DNA of 64,000 bases from G965200765 sp965203865 (GCA_965203865.1 OZ241916.1:434001-498000), one strand, 5' to 3'; shown: positions 31,898-40,940, numbered from the stretch's first letter. Numbers and translations: made by a program. The notes: generated by a model from the sequence alone, not told the origin.

Positions 31898-32484
31898 ATT
31901 ACTTCAACAATAAAGGCGTATCAAACTGAGTGAATAAACCAGAATTTATTTTCATGAGGATTTGTGGAGAGGTTTAATCGGACTGACTATAGAGTCACCG
32001 GTTAAATAAGGAAAAATCAAAGCGGTGATAAAGGTATTTGGAGGGTAAATTACACCGACAAGAGAAATTTGAAAGTAACTCTACAGGTTGGTGTACTTGG
32101 CTAATAGCCTAGTATCAGATGCTCTGTGACCAGCCATTCAAAATTCCGAAAACAATCCTGAAATATTCAACTATTCCTTTCCTGCTTCTCAAAATAATCA
32201 GTGAGCACTTGTATTAGGTCTAGTTCGTGAACATGAATTCTGGGCTAAATTCCCAAAATGAATACTTATCAATTCGTGCCTCACCTCTCTAAAATCCCTT
32301 ATGAAGCAAGAAAAGGGTTAGCAAAGAAAAAACTGAAATTGTTACTTGACATAAGGGGGGGGGGGTGATTGTTATCATGCGATTTTAACTTAAATTACTT
32401 GGATTAAGATTGTCTTTTGAAGTTAGTTTTCATTCGTCAATTTTAATTCCCGGCAGGAGCAAAATTGTGTGGAGACAAAAAGAA
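31898..32484. other. Intergenic region upstream of the one-TM protein
   Basis: AT-rich, with no open frame I can support. It holds a small GGCT/AGCC hairpin near 32100 and the poly-G promoter at 32346-32375. Otherwise I see nothing. Confidence 0.6.
32346..32375 (+). promoter_or_regulatory. Candidate phase-variable promoter: 11-G tract between -35 and -10
   Basis: A perfect TTGACA (32346-32351) is followed by an 18-nt spacer that includes 11 consecutive G residues (32355-32365), then TGTTAT (32370-32375, 4 of 6 to consensus). A 10-G allele would give the optimal 17-nt spacer. Slipped-strand changes in a homopolymer at this place control known phase-variable promoters such as Neisseria porA. 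The start codon of the one-TM protein lies about 110 nt downstream. Confidence 0.55.
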
Positions 32485-32970
32485 ATGAATGAAAAAAGAA
32501 AGGAAGGTGGGAGGACCGGAAAGAGAAAGTGGGGAAAATGGAGGATTGTTTCAACCATTTTTGGTGTACCTATTGCTTTGTACATGGGTTATTCGGCTCT
32601 GATTTCAGTCAATGACAAAGACAACGATGAGTTCATTTTCACCGAGATGGATAAGCATGTGGTGAACAATTGCCGAGATGAACTCATATATCTGGCTTAT
32701 CGGGAAGGGGATATGAGATCCATTAATCTGCTAGAAGAAGTCTTGACGAGTTACTTGGACCGTGACCCTTCAGGAAAGCTGAATAAGCGGGACTTATTAG
32801 AAGACATGAAAACTTATTTGCATCAGAATAATTCTGAGAAGCTAGATGAGTTGAGAAGAAATTTCAAAAATAGTGACTGGGATGCTCGCAAGCAAATCTA
32901 TGACGAGCTTAAAGTTAGGTGTATGGATTTTATATTGAAAGAAATGAGGACACAGTCTGATATGAATTAA
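32485..32970 (+). CDS. Hypothetical single-pass membrane protein
   Basis: I chose the ATG at 32485 because GGAG at 32471-32474 sits 10 bases before it; an upstream TTG at 32410 has no such site. The 161-residue product has a strongly basic N-terminus (NEKRKEGGRTGKRKWGKWR) and one hydrophobic segment (IVSTIFGVPIALYMGYSALI, residues about 22-41). A charged, helical C-terminal domain of about 115 residues follows, rich in Glu, Lys and Asp. By the positive-inside rule the C-terminal domain should be periplasmic. I do not recognise the family. The gene stands alone between the MNT/HEPN pair and the GIY-YIG gene and has the poly-G promoter upstream. Confidence 0.6.
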   Translation: MNEKRKEGGRTGKRKWGKWRIVSTIFGVPIALYMGYSALISVNDKDNDEFIFTEMDKHVVNNCRDELIYLAYREGDMRSINLLEEVLTSYLDRDPSGKLNKRDLLEDMKTYLHQNNSEKLDELRRNFKNSDWDARKQIYDELKVRCMDFILKEMRTQSDMN

Positions 32971-33069
32971 TACAGGTTCTGCACAATTGAAATACAGAAG
33001 ATGCGCTTTAGCGTTTAATTTAAAGGATTAGTCAAGATTGACAATAAATCAAAATTTACGAGACTAAAT

Positions 33070-33885
33070 ATGGAAAGATCAATTCTTTTGAAGGACATCT
33101 GGCCAGTTAACAACGTTGAAAATTATAAGATTCATTTTGGACGCTGGTATAAAGAAGGACAAGTTTATCCCTTAGATGAATGGGTTAGCGATAGTTCAAA
33201 ATGGAAAGAATGGCAGGAGTACAGGCCTGGCAAGAATGAATTCAATCGAGAGTTCATATTTTCGGTAATGGATTTCTACCATGAAAATGATGCCTGGTTG
33301 TTTGGTGGTGTGTTTCGGGTTATTGGCCGTCATGAAGACCGGTACGAGGTTGAACTCACAGAAAAGGGGGAAAAATATATTGGCCGATTAAAGTTACGGT
33401 TAAACTACAAAGAGCGGACAACAAGAGTTAAATTCGAAAATCATTACGACAAGTTTCAAGTTTTAGAAATTCTACGTGAACCATACTCAGGAATGGTATT
33501 TCCTGGTTATGAGAACATTGACATTCCTTTCACTGAATTAGAGACTGTAATCGAAAAACCGGATTGGAAACTGGCATTAGAGAACATGAAGGGAATTTAT
33601 ATGATTACAGATACCAGTACAGGCAAAAGATATATTGGATCAGCCTACGGAGATTGGGGCATCTGGTCTAGATGGCAAGACTATGTTTACTCTGGACATG
33701 GCGGAAACAAAAAGCTAGTAGAGTTGCTTGGTGATAGTTTAGACCTAGCTCGTGCAAATCTTAAATTCACTCTGCTGGAAGTTTTTCTGGCTAAAGTACA
33801 GGATGACACAGTAATTCGTCGAGAATCATATTGGAAAAAAGCGCTGTTGACGAGAGTAGAAGAATTCGGTTTGAATTTGAACTGA
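33070..33885 (+). CDS. GIY-YIG nuclease-domain protein with N-terminal extension
   Basis: 271 residues. The C-terminal third is a GIY-YIG nuclease: GIY at residues 175-177, YIG at 188-190, the catalytic-type Arg in GIWSRW, and the metal-binding Glu252 in RRESYWKK, so the active site looks complete. Residues 1-165 form an unrecognised alpha/beta domain (WLFGGVFRVIGRHEDRY) that may supply recognition. Proteins of this layout are usually annotated only as GIY-YIG nuclease family. It converges on the OLD-like ATPase gene 101 bp away. A defence or mobile-DNA role is inferred from the nuclease fold and neighbourhood. It is not a UvrC or Slx1. Confidence 0.8.
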   Translation: MERSILLKDIWPVNNVENYKIHFGRWYKEGQVYPLDEWVSDSSKWKEWQEYRPGKNEFNREFIFSVMDFYHENDAWLFGGVFRVIGRHEDRYEVELTEKGEKYIGRLKLRLNYKERTTRVKFENHYDKFQVLEILREPYSGMVFPGYENIDIPFTELETVIEKPDWKLALENMKGIYMITDTSTGKRYIGSAYGDWGIWSRWQDYVYSGHGGNKKLVELLGDSLDLARANLKFTLLEVFLAKVQDDTVIRRESYWKKALLTRVEEFGLNLN

Positions 33886-33986
33886 ATTGTCTTGGCTCCT
33901 TATTTCACAGGACACAATCCAATCTATTGGGAGTTTAATTGCCACAATTTACTCGCTGGTTACGAAATTGCCATTTTGTAGTTCAT

Positions 33987-35702
33987 TCAATCTTTACTTG
34001 AATTTGCACGATCGGCTACATTAACAATTGCGTCCAACTTTTCGGTCACCTCTTCACTAATACTATCTTTTTTCAAAAATTGAACTAACTGATGGTAGTC
34101 TTTCTTGAAAAACTGTTCTGGCAACTTCAACTTGTTGTAAAAATTTTTAAATAAAGGTTCGAGAAAATCATCGCTTGCTTTAATTTCTGGCCCCCAAGGT
34201 GACGGCTTGCCGATTGTGTTGATTGCTTGTTCTATTTCTTCAATACTCGCTTTCATTGTGTCTTGCCAATTTTCGGAAAAAAGTGGACCCACTGATTTAA
34301 TAACACCTTGGAATTTTGCCAGTTTCAAGATAGCTTCACGCTGACAAATATAATTTTCGATTTCTCGCATTCTCCACATGGTTTGAATAAAATTAGTTGA
34401 CCCGTCTAGTTCTATCTCAAGCCGATCAAATATAGCAATTCCCCAAAGGTTTGATTTGGCTTCAAGTAGACCATAAAAATGGGCGTTAGCTTTGGAAGGT
34501 TGATTGCTAACATAATGAACAAATGGTGCTTCTAGATGATATTTGGCTGGATGGTTCAAAATTTTCGCGAGCTCACGTAAAATCAATAAGTCATCTGGTC
34601 CTTCCAGATATAAGACCCATCCCAATTTTTCTGCACTTAGGTAATGTCCGAAACCAGTATCTGATAGTGATTTGAAAATCTGACTTGTACGGTTTCCATT
34701 TAGGGTACGCGGTTTGCCAGTAAACTCAATTAGTGTATCTTGTTGCCCTGCTGCCTCGTTTAACAAGACTTCCGAATGGGTTGCTGCGATAATTTGGCTA
34801 TTCGTTTGCTCAGCATTTTCTTTAAGTAGCGAATAAATTTTTCGCTGGCGAAGCATTTCCAAATGGGCATCAGGTTCATCAAGCAACAATACGGAACCCG
34901 GATTTAGCATCATATGTGCCATCAATAACATTGTTTGCTGCTGCCCTCGTCCGCTTGCTGACAAATCCAGGAGCACACCGTCATTGTTTTTATAAGCCAT
35001 GGCGATCTCCCCGCGTTCACCAATGTACATAGGCTCAATTAATCGGACACCAAATAGAGAGTCAATCTGGTTGCAATAGTGCTCCCATTGACCGTCATCC
35101 AAAGAAGCAAGTTGATAGCACAAGTTTCGCAAAATTTCTGCGGTACGACCTTCACCCAAACGAACATCAATTGCACCGGGGTCTAAACGTAACTCATTTG
35201 CTATTAGACCTGACATCGGTGGCAGGTAAGCAATTTTTACCTTGCTTGCTTGTTCTGGGATTGCGAAAGTCTTTTTCTCCTCTGTGCGTAGCGGCCTGCA
35301 GTAAATTGACTCTGAATTTGCGTAGTGAAATTCAAAGCCGCACGACCAATCCAAGCCATGAACTGTAATTTCAATGAGCAGGCGGTTAGTTTTTACTTTA
35401 TTTGCTTTGGTTTTCTTGATGGAACGCATTTGAAGCTGGTGCCAAAGTTGATCTGAGGACGGCACTGGCAATGCTGTTAAATCGTTACGGTTTATAGTTA
35501 TTCTGTTTAGCCTTTTTGTTGTTCTAATTTCACGACTTTTGTTTGCGAGCCACTTTTTCAAGCCGGTTTCCCACAAAGCGATTGCCTGGAGCAGCGATGT
35601 TTTCCCCGAATTGTTTGGACCTGCCAGGACAACATGTTGACCAAGGTCGAGTTCAACTTCTTCAAATAATTTGAAATGCCTGATTTTGATTCGCGTAAGC
35701 AT
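33987..35702 (-). CDS. OLD-like AAA ATPase with TOPRIM-type C-terminal domain
   Basis: 571 residues. An ABC/SMC-type ATPase head comes first: Walker A GPNNSGKT at residues 28-35, signature LSASGRGQQQ, Walker B SVLLLDEPDAHLE and switch His in IAATHSE. A TOPRIM-like region follows, beginning LYLEGPDDLLILREL with the expected Glu and then Asp in AIFDRLE. This matches overcoming-lysogenisation-defect (OLD) family nucleases and related defence ATPases. The second TOPRIM acidic pair is not a clean DxD, so nuclease competence is uncertain. No gapB-type helicase or separate AriB-type partner is adjacent. It diverges from the MBL gene. No Shine-Dalgarno site is visible before the ATG. Confidence 0.8.
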   Translation of the reverse strand: MLTRIKIRHFKLFEEVELDLGQHVVLAGPNNSGKTSLLQAIALWETGLKKWLANKSREIRTTKRLNRITINRNDLTALPVPSSDQLWHQLQMRSIKKTKANKVKTNRLLIEITVHGLDWSCGFEFHYANSESIYCRPLRTEEKKTFAIPEQASKVKIAYLPPMSGLIANELRLDPGAIDVRLGEGRTAEILRNLCYQLASLDDGQWEHYCNQIDSLFGVRLIEPMYIGERGEIAMAYKNNDGVLLDLSASGRGQQQTMLLMAHMMLNPGSVLLLDEPDAHLEMLRQRKIYSLLKENAEQTNSQIIAATHSEVLLNEAAGQQDTLIEFTGKPRTLNGNRTSQIFKSLSDTGFGHYLSAEKLGWVLYLEGPDDLLILRELAKILNHPAKYHLEAPFVHYVSNQPSKANAHFYGLLEAKSNLWGIAIFDRLEIELDGSTNFIQTMWRMREIENYICQREAILKLAKFQGVIKSVGPLFSENWQDTMKASIEEIEQAINTIGKPSPWGPEIKASDDFLEPLFKNFYNKLKLPEQFFKKDYHQLVQFLKKDSISEEVTEKLDAIVNVADRANSSKD

Positions 35703-35807
35703 TTTTCAGTGGGTAATTAAACTTGAATCACTTATCATAAAACCTTTGAAACCGATGCAAGTCATTTTAGAGCAGTTCTCAAATAAAGTTCAAAGCGGAG
35801 AAATCAT

Positions 35808-36713
35808 TTGGCAGTTCCACTTCCACATGTTATAGACGACGAATTTGAATATGGGGTGATGCATGATGTCTCCCCTCTGATTCGCAGAATTGTTGCAAAA
35901 AATCCGAACCGCTTTACCTTTCGCGGTACTGGAACCTATATTGTTGGAAGAGGAAAAGTCGCAGTAATAGATCCGGGTCCGAATCTGCCCGAGCATATTG
36001 ATGCAATTCTGAGCAGTCTGGCAGCAGAGACAATTACTCATATCTTTGTTACCCACACCCACAGCGACCATTCTCCGGGAAGTCGCCCCTTGCAGTCTGC
36101 CTGCGGCGCTGAAATTTATGGATTTGGTCCGCTGGTGGAATGCAAAGATGAACCGGCGGAAAAAGTGGAGGAGGATATTGATACTGAATTTCGACCCAAT
36201 GTCTATGTAAAAGGCGGTGAAATCGTAAAAGGAGAAGGCTGGACTATGGAGTGCTTGCATACACCCGGTCATATTTCAAACCATGTTTGCTATCGATTGA
36301 AGGAGGAGAATTCCTTGTTCACCGGTGACCATGTTATGGGCTGGTCGACAAGTGTTATTATTCCTCCAGATGGCAATATGTCGGACTATATCAGCAGTTT
36401 AAAAAAACTGCTTGAATCGGATGACCAGGTTTACTATCCGACTCATGGTCCCAAAATCAATCATCCCAAACCCCTCTTAGAGGCATACATACAGCATCGC
36501 TATCAGCGAGAAAAGCAGGTAATCGAATATTTGGATCAGGGGTTTACAACGATTGATGAAATAGTACCCCTGGCCTACAAAGATACTGACCCTGCGTTGC
36601 ACGGTGCTGCTTCAAGGTCTTTATACGCCACACTGATTAAACTGGTTGATGAGAACAGGGTGATTTGTACTGGCAAGCCAAGACTTGACTCAAAATATCA
36701 ATGCTTGCCTTGA
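35808..36713 (+). CDS. MBL-fold hydrolase (LACTB2-like)
   Basis: 301 residues starting at TTG 35808, chosen because GGAG (35797-35800) lies 7 bases upstream and the protein starts like its relatives. The metallo-beta-lactamase fold is clear: THTHSDHSPGS (the HxHxDH zinc motif), TPGHISNH, FTGDHVMGW and PTHGPKI supply the remaining ligands. A short winged-helix-like C-terminus (YREKQV...ATLIKLVDE) matches the LACTB2 group, whose human member is a mitochondrial endoribonuclease. The bacterial substrate is unknown. Conserved gene with a chromosomal, non-accessory look. Confidence 0.88.
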   Translation: MAVPLPHVIDDEFEYGVMHDVSPLIRRIVAKNPNRFTFRGTGTYIVGRGKVAVIDPGPNLPEHIDAILSSLAAETITHIFVTHTHSDHSPGSRPLQSACGAEIYGFGPLVECKDEPAEKVEEDIDTEFRPNVYVKGGEIVKGEGWTMECLHTPGHISNHVCYRLKEENSLFTGDHVMGWSTSVIIPPDGNMSDYISSLKKLLESDDQVYYPTHGPKINHPKPLLEAYIQHRYQREKQVIEYLDQGFTTIDEIVPLAYKDTDPALHGAASRSLYATLIKLVDENRVICTGKPRLDSKYQCLP

Positions 36714-36752
36714 TCCAGATTCAGGTTTGAGCAAATTGCTTAGAATCTGGAT
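36713..36752 (+). terminator. 10-bp inverted repeat after the MBL gene
   Basis: ATCCAGATTC (36713-36722) pairs perfectly with GAATCTGGAT (36743-36752) across a 20-nt loop, overlapping the end of the MBL gene's stop codon. No T-run follows, so it could be a Rho-independent-like attenuator or an unrelated dyad. Its right arm is also part of a direct repeat flanking the dprA-like gene. Confidence 0.4.
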
Positions 36753-36756
36753 TGAT
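36742..36756 (+). repeat. 15-bp direct repeat flanking the dprA-like gene, left copy
   Basis: AGAATCTGGATTGAT occurs here and again at 37697-37711, where it spans the stop codon of the dprA-like gene. The two copies bracket the gene almost exactly. Confidence 0.6.
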
Positions 36757-36810
36757 AAACTAACTGTTTGACAAATCAGAGAAGGCGATAATCAATAAGT
36801 TCTATATTTC

Positions 36811-37710
36811 ATGAGTTCATTGGCGCTAAAAAATCATGAAGACGAAATGCCGGCACTTTCGCCTATATCACCGTTTATAGAGCTAGGTGCATATGAATCT
36901 CTATGGCTTGAGAAAGGCACAACGTTTAAATCTTTGGCTGAAAAATTTGCACAATTCCCGGAAATGCTTCCTTCGGAATTTGTTCCATATTCCAAAGCTG
37001 CTGAATGCAGTAATCGGGTATTTGAAGAACTGCGCGCCAGCGGCGCTTCCAGGTTTGGTATTCGAATAAATCATGCCGGTGATTACCCGCAAAAATTGCG
37101 TGATGCACATCATCCGGTCGAATTGCTCTATTTTCGTGGAATTTGGGAATTTGTTGAATCAAGGAGTGTTTCTGTTATCGGAAGTCGCAATGCAAGTCCA
37201 GAAGGTGTCCAGCGCGCCAGACAGTTAGCCAAAAAGCTTGTTCAGCGTGACATTACCATTGTGTCGGGGCTGGCCAAAGGGATTGATACCGAAGCTCATG
37301 AAACCGCTATTGCCGAAGGAGGTCGAACGATTACAGTAATCGGGACACCAATACACAAAGCGTACCCTCAAGAAAATACAGATCTGCAGAATAGAATTGC
37401 AAAAGAGCATCTTGTGATTTCACAGGTTCCGGTTCTTCGATATTTACAGCAAAACCCGCTTTCCAATCGATTTTTCTTCCCCGAACGCAATAAAACGATG
37501 AGTGCAATTAGCGATGCCACGATAATCGTTGAGGCCAGTGATTCGTCTGGTGCTTTAACTCAGGCGAGAGCTGCGCTATACCAAAATAGGAAGTTGTTTA
37601 TACTTGATTCCTGTTTTCAAAAAGCTGGACTAAAATGGCCAAAACGATTTGCACGCCAAGGTGCAATTCGGGTTATACGGACAGAGGATATCTGGAAGAA
37701 TCTGGATTGA
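36811..37710 (+). CDS. dprA: DprA-like DNA-processing protein, short form
   Basis: 299 residues with the Rossmann-like DprA/Smf core: VSVIGSRNASPEG, ITIVSGLAKGIDTEAHETAI and GGRTITVIGTP, then the late-core FFFPERNKTMSAISDATIIVEA. DprA binds single-stranded DNA and loads RecA during transformation. This protein ends soon after the core and lacks the C-terminal winged helix of many DprA proteins, and its N-terminus (residues 1-75) is not a clear SAM domain. It may therefore be a divergent paralogue, possibly of the defence-associated type, rather than the housekeeping copy. A perfect TTGACA lies at 36768-36773 without a convincing -10. No strong ribosome site; ATG 36847 is an alternative start. 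It converges on hemE. Confidence 0.8.
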   Translation: MSSLALKNHEDEMPALSPISPFIELGAYESLWLEKGTTFKSLAEKFAQFPEMLPSEFVPYSKAAECSNRVFEELRASGASRFGIRINHAGDYPQKLRDAHHPVELLYFRGIWEFVESRSVSVIGSRNASPEGVQRARQLAKKLVQRDITIVSGLAKGIDTEAHETAIAEGGRTITVIGTPIHKAYPQENTDLQNRIAKEHLVISQVPVLRYLQQNPLSNRFFFPERNKTMSAISDATIIVEASDSSGALTQARAALYQNRKLFILDSCFQKAGLKWPKRFARQGAIRVIRTEDIWKNLD

Positions 37711-37711
37711 T
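37697..37711 (+). repeat. 15-bp direct repeat flanking the dprA-like gene, right copy
   Basis: Identical to 36742-36756. It encodes the last residues of the DprA-like protein plus its stop. Confidence 0.6.
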
Positions 37712-37728
37712 TCGCGACAATTGAATTT

Positions 37729-38805
37729 TCAACTGTGGTAGATGCGGCTTGCATTTTGTACCGTTTCAACCATAACTGATACGTGCCCCGGGTTTATGTC
37801 TGGCGTTATGCCGTGTCCCAGATTAAAGACATGACCGTTTCCCGGTCCGTAAGATTGCAAAATTTGCTCGGTTTGCTTGCGAATCTCGGCTTCATCTTCT
37901 CTTAACGTACCCGGATTCAAATTTCCCTGTAAAGCGATTCTGTCGCCCACGCGCTTTCTTGCTTCGCCGATATCAATTGTCCAGTCAAGGCCGATGCACT
38001 GGCAATTTGTATCCGCAATTTGTTCAATCCATTTTCCGCCACCTTTGGTAAACAGAATTACCGGAATTTGCGGTACTGTTTCTGCAAGGTGGTTCACAAT
38101 TTTGTGCATATACGCAAGTGAAAAAGACATGTACTGTTCTGTATCCAGTATGCCGCCCCAAGTATCGAATACCATCAGTGCATTCGCCCCCGCTTTTGCA
38201 TGAGCTTCCAGATAAACCGAAACCGATTTTGAAAGAATGTCCAATAGCGAATGCATTGCTTTTGTTTGCTCTGCAGCAAATGACTTGACTTTGTCAAATT
38301 GTGTCTTTGAGCGTCCTTCAACCATGTAAACTGCAAGAGTCCAGGGGCTTCCTGAAAAACCGATTAATGGAACCGACCCGTTAAGGGCATCTTTCGTTGT
38401 CCGGATTGCCTCGAGAACATATCCAAGATCGCTTTCAGGATCTGGAATGCCAAGTTTACTCACTTCTGATGGATGAACAATTGGATTTTCGAATACAGGT
38501 CCGACCGACTCTTCCATTCTCAATCCAAGTCCCATGGCATCTGGAATGACCAGGATGTCCGAGAAAATAATTGCAGCGTCCAGGGGAAAACGTCGCAAAG
38601 GTTGCATGGTAACCTCGCATGCGAGTTCCGGAGTTCGACACAAGGTTAAAAAGTCACCCGCCTTCTTGCGGGTTGCCCGGTATTCCGGGAGATACCTTCC
38701 CGCTTGGCGCATGATCCATACAGGGGTTTGGTCAACCGGTTCACGCTTTAAAGCACGGAGCAGTCTGTCGTTTTCCAGTTTGCCGGAGTCAGTTGTACTT
38801 GTCAC
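37729..38805 (-). CDS. hemE: Uroporphyrinogen decarboxylase
   Basis: Decarboxylates uroporphyrinogen III to coproporphyrinogen III in haem synthesis. The family hallmark PVWIMRQAGRYLPEYR is followed by later conserved blocks (GFSGSPWTLAVYMVEG, VFDTWGG, LDWT, LQGNLNP, NLGHGI). The GTG at 38805 gives 358 residues, the normal length (about 354), and starts 5 bases after the pyrF stop. An ATG at 38877 would add 24 atypical residues and overlap pyrF. Last gene of the gltB-gltD-pyrF-hemE run. Confidence 0.93.
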   Translation of the reverse strand: MTSTTDSGKLENDRLLRALKREPVDQTPVWIMRQAGRYLPEYRATRKKAGDFLTLCRTPELACEVTMQPLRRFPLDAAIIFSDILVIPDAMGLGLRMEESVGPVFENPIVHPSEVSKLGIPDPESDLGYVLEAIRTTKDALNGSVPLIGFSGSPWTLAVYMVEGRSKTQFDKVKSFAAEQTKAMHSLLDILSKSVSVYLEAHAKAGANALMVFDTWGGILDTEQYMSFSLAYMHKIVNHLAETVPQIPVILFTKGGGKWIEQIADTNCQCIGLDWTIDIGEARKRVGDRIALQGNLNPGTLREDEAEIRKQTEQILQSYGPGNGHVFNLGHGITPDINPGHVSVMVETVQNASRIYHS

Positions 38806-38809
38806 TGTT

Positions 38810-39541
38810 TCAACTGCATATGATTCGTTGAATTTCCGATTGCATTTCCTCTGCTGCCAAAGCTGGATTTTTCGCATCTCGTATTGGCCGGCCTACCACT
38901 ACGTAGTCTGAGCCCGCTTCAAAAGCTTCTGAGAGGCTTACTGTGCGTTTTTGGTCGTCGTGTGAAAATTTATCCTTGCGAATCCCAGGCGTAACAACTA
39001 GGAGAGTACCGTCAATTTGAGCTTTGATCGACTTGGCTTCCTGCCCTGAAGCAATTACACCAGCACAGCCGGCATCGTATGCATGTATGGCCCTCTTGAG
39101 TGCGATGTCACCAACACCGCCCTGGAATCCCATGGATTCGATGCTGTGCTGGTCGAAACTGGTTAATACGGTGACAGCCAGAATGCCGGCACTGTCAACT
39201 GCTTCTACTGCCGCTTCCATAACTGACAATTCCGCATGCACAGTCAAAAAGTCAATTCCCAGACTGTTTAATTGCCTTGCAGCGCGACTGACTGTTGCCG
39301 GAACGTCGTAAAACTTGAAATCAGCAAATACTCTTTTGCCTCTGCCTATGAGCGTTTTGATCAGGCTAATTCCGGTTCCGCTGGAAAACAGCTCCAGACC
39401 GACTTTATAGAACTTGACTGTATCGCCCAAATTGTCGACAAGTTGAAGTGCTTCGCGCTCGCTTGGCAAATCAAGTGCAACAATAAGCCTTTCATCTGGC
39501 GGGATGGCATTGCTGCCAGAAACTTGCACCAAATTAAACAC
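38810..39541 (-). CDS. pyrF: Orotidine 5'-phosphate decarboxylase
   Basis: Makes UMP from OMP, the last step of pyrimidine synthesis. LIVALDLPS, the catalytic DFKFYDVP (DxKxxD), TVHAELS, VVTPGIR and DYVVVGRPI are all present. The frame opens with GTG at 39541, overlapping the gltD stop by 8 bases. A second GTG at 39529 is equally possible (239 instead of 243 residues); neither has a clear ribosome site, so translation is probably coupled to gltD. Placement between gltD and hemE is compact and co-oriented. Confidence 0.94.
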   Translation of the reverse strand: MFNLVQVSGSNAIPPDERLIVALDLPSEREALQLVDNLGDTVKFYKVGLELFSSGTGISLIKTLIGRGKRVFADFKFYDVPATVSRAARQLNSLGIDFLTVHAELSVMEAAVEAVDSAGILAVTVLTSFDQHSIESMGFQGGVGDIALKRAIHAYDAGCAGVIASGQEAKSIKAQIDGTLLVVTPGIRKDKFSHDDQKRTVSLSEAFEAGSDYVVVGRPIRDAKNPALAAEEMQSEIQRIICS

Positions 39542-40940
39542 CCAGGAAGTTCATGATTCCCCGCGCCGCTTCCCGACCTTCAAAAACTGCAGTTACAACC
39601 AAGTCAGCACCCCGAACCATATCGCCTCCGGCAAAAACTTTGGGGTTGGATGTTTGAAAAGGAAATTCGGTATCCGGACTTGCCTTCACTCGAAGGAAGG
39701 AATCTACATCAATATGAAATTCGGTAAACCAGTCGCTAGGGTTCGGTCGAAAACCAAAAGCAATAATTACACTGTCACACTTAATCAGCTGCTCGCTCCC
39801 CGTAACAGGTTCCGGTTGCCGGCGGCCGCGCTCGTCCGGCTCTCCAAGTTTTGTTTCAATCACTTTGACTTGTTCTGCGTTGCCATTGCCGATAATTTCT
39901 ACAGGTTGCTGATTCCACAGAAATCGAACACCTTCTTCCTTTGCATGCCAGACCTCTCGCCGGGAACCCGGCATATTTTCTTCATCTCGTCGATAGACGC
40001 AAGTAACCCGGCTTGCACCTTGGCGTACTGCAGTTCGTACGCAATCCATTGCTGTGTCGCCCCCGCCAAGAACAACTACATCTTGTTCTCGCAAGTTCAC
40101 ATATTCAAATCCCTGCGGATCCCAGTCTTCCATAAAATTTATATTTCCGATCAAGTAGGGGAGTGCCTCGTAAACATTTTTCATGTTCTCCCCGGGAAAC
40201 CCACCCTTCATATAGGTGTAGGTTCCCATACCCAGGAATACCGAGTCATGCTTGTCCAGAAGTTCAGAAAGTGTTACGTCTACTCCAACGTCAGTATCCA
40301 ATACAAACTGCACTCCCATCTCCTCCATAATTTTCCGCCGCTTCAGAACAATTCTCTTTTCGAGTTTAAAGGGGGGGATTCCATAGGAAAGCAAACCGCC
40401 GATTTCAGGGTAGCGGTCGTATACGATTGCATCGACTCCGTTTCGTACGAGAACGTCAGCGCAAGCCAGCCCTGCAGGACCAGCGCCAACGACCGCCACT
40501 TTCTTGCCGGTTTTCTCTATATTCGAAAGATCCGGTTTCCATCCGCGTAAAAAGGCTTCGTCCGTTATGTATTTTTCTACCGAGCCAATTGTTATTGCTC
40601 CAAAGCCGTCGTTCATAGTGCAAGCCCCTTCGCACAGTCTGTCCTGGGGGCAAATACGGCCGCAGATTTCCGGCAGCGAATTGGTCTGGTGCGATAACTC
40701 GGCGGCCTCGAACAGCCTGCCTTCCCGAACCAGATTGAGCCAGTCCGGAATATGGTTGTGAACCGGGCATTTCCATTCGCAGTAGGGATTGCCGCATGAA
40801 ATGCAACGCCCGGACTGCGCAGCGGCAGTCACCGGGTCGTAGTGGTCGTAAATTTCATTCCAGTGAAGAATACGAAACTGGGCCGGCGTTTTCTCCGGGT
40901 CTTGCCGGGGCAGTTCTACAAACTGGAAATGGTCTTTCAT
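39534..40940 (-). CDS. gltD: Glutamate synthase small (beta) subunit
   Basis: 468 residues. An N-terminal iron-sulfur region carries SGRCISCGNPYCEWKCP and CGRICPQDRLCEGAC. An FAD site (VAVVGAGPAGLACADVL) and an NADPH site (VVVLGGGDTAMDCVRTA) follow. It passes electrons from NADPH to the large subunit for ammonia assimilation. It lies 26 bp after gltB on the same strand and overlaps pyrF. Confidence 0.97.
   Translation of the reverse strand: MKDHFQFVELPRQDPEKTPAQFRILHWNEIYDHYDPVTAAAQSGRCISCGNPYCEWKCPVHNHIPDWLNLVREGRLFEAAELSHQTNSLPEICGRICPQDRLCEGACTMNDGFGAITIGSVEKYITDEAFLRGWKPDLSNIEKTGKKVAVVGAGPAGLACADVLVRNGVDAIVYDRYPEIGGLLSYGIPPFKLEKRIVLKRRKIMEEMGVQFVLDTDVGVDVTLSELLDKHDSVFLGMGTYTYMKGGFPGENMKNVYEALPYLIGNINFMEDWDPQGFEYVNLREQDVVVLGGGDTAMDCVRTAVRQGASRVTCVYRRDEENMPGSRREVWHAKEEGVRFLWNQQPVEIIGNGNAEQVKVIETKLGEPDERGRRQPEPVTGSEQLIKCDSVIIAFGFRPNPSDWFTEFHIDVDSFLRVKASPDTEFPFQTSNPKVFAGGDMVRGADLVVTAVFEGREAARGIMNFLGV

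Noticed and set aside
36887..37162. Small frames on both strands inside the dprA-like gene
   Set aside because: Shadows of the DprA reading frame, whose motifs are intact.
39504..40550. 348-codon plus-strand frame antisense to gltD
   Set aside because: Fully inside the clearly conserved gltD gene on the other strand.
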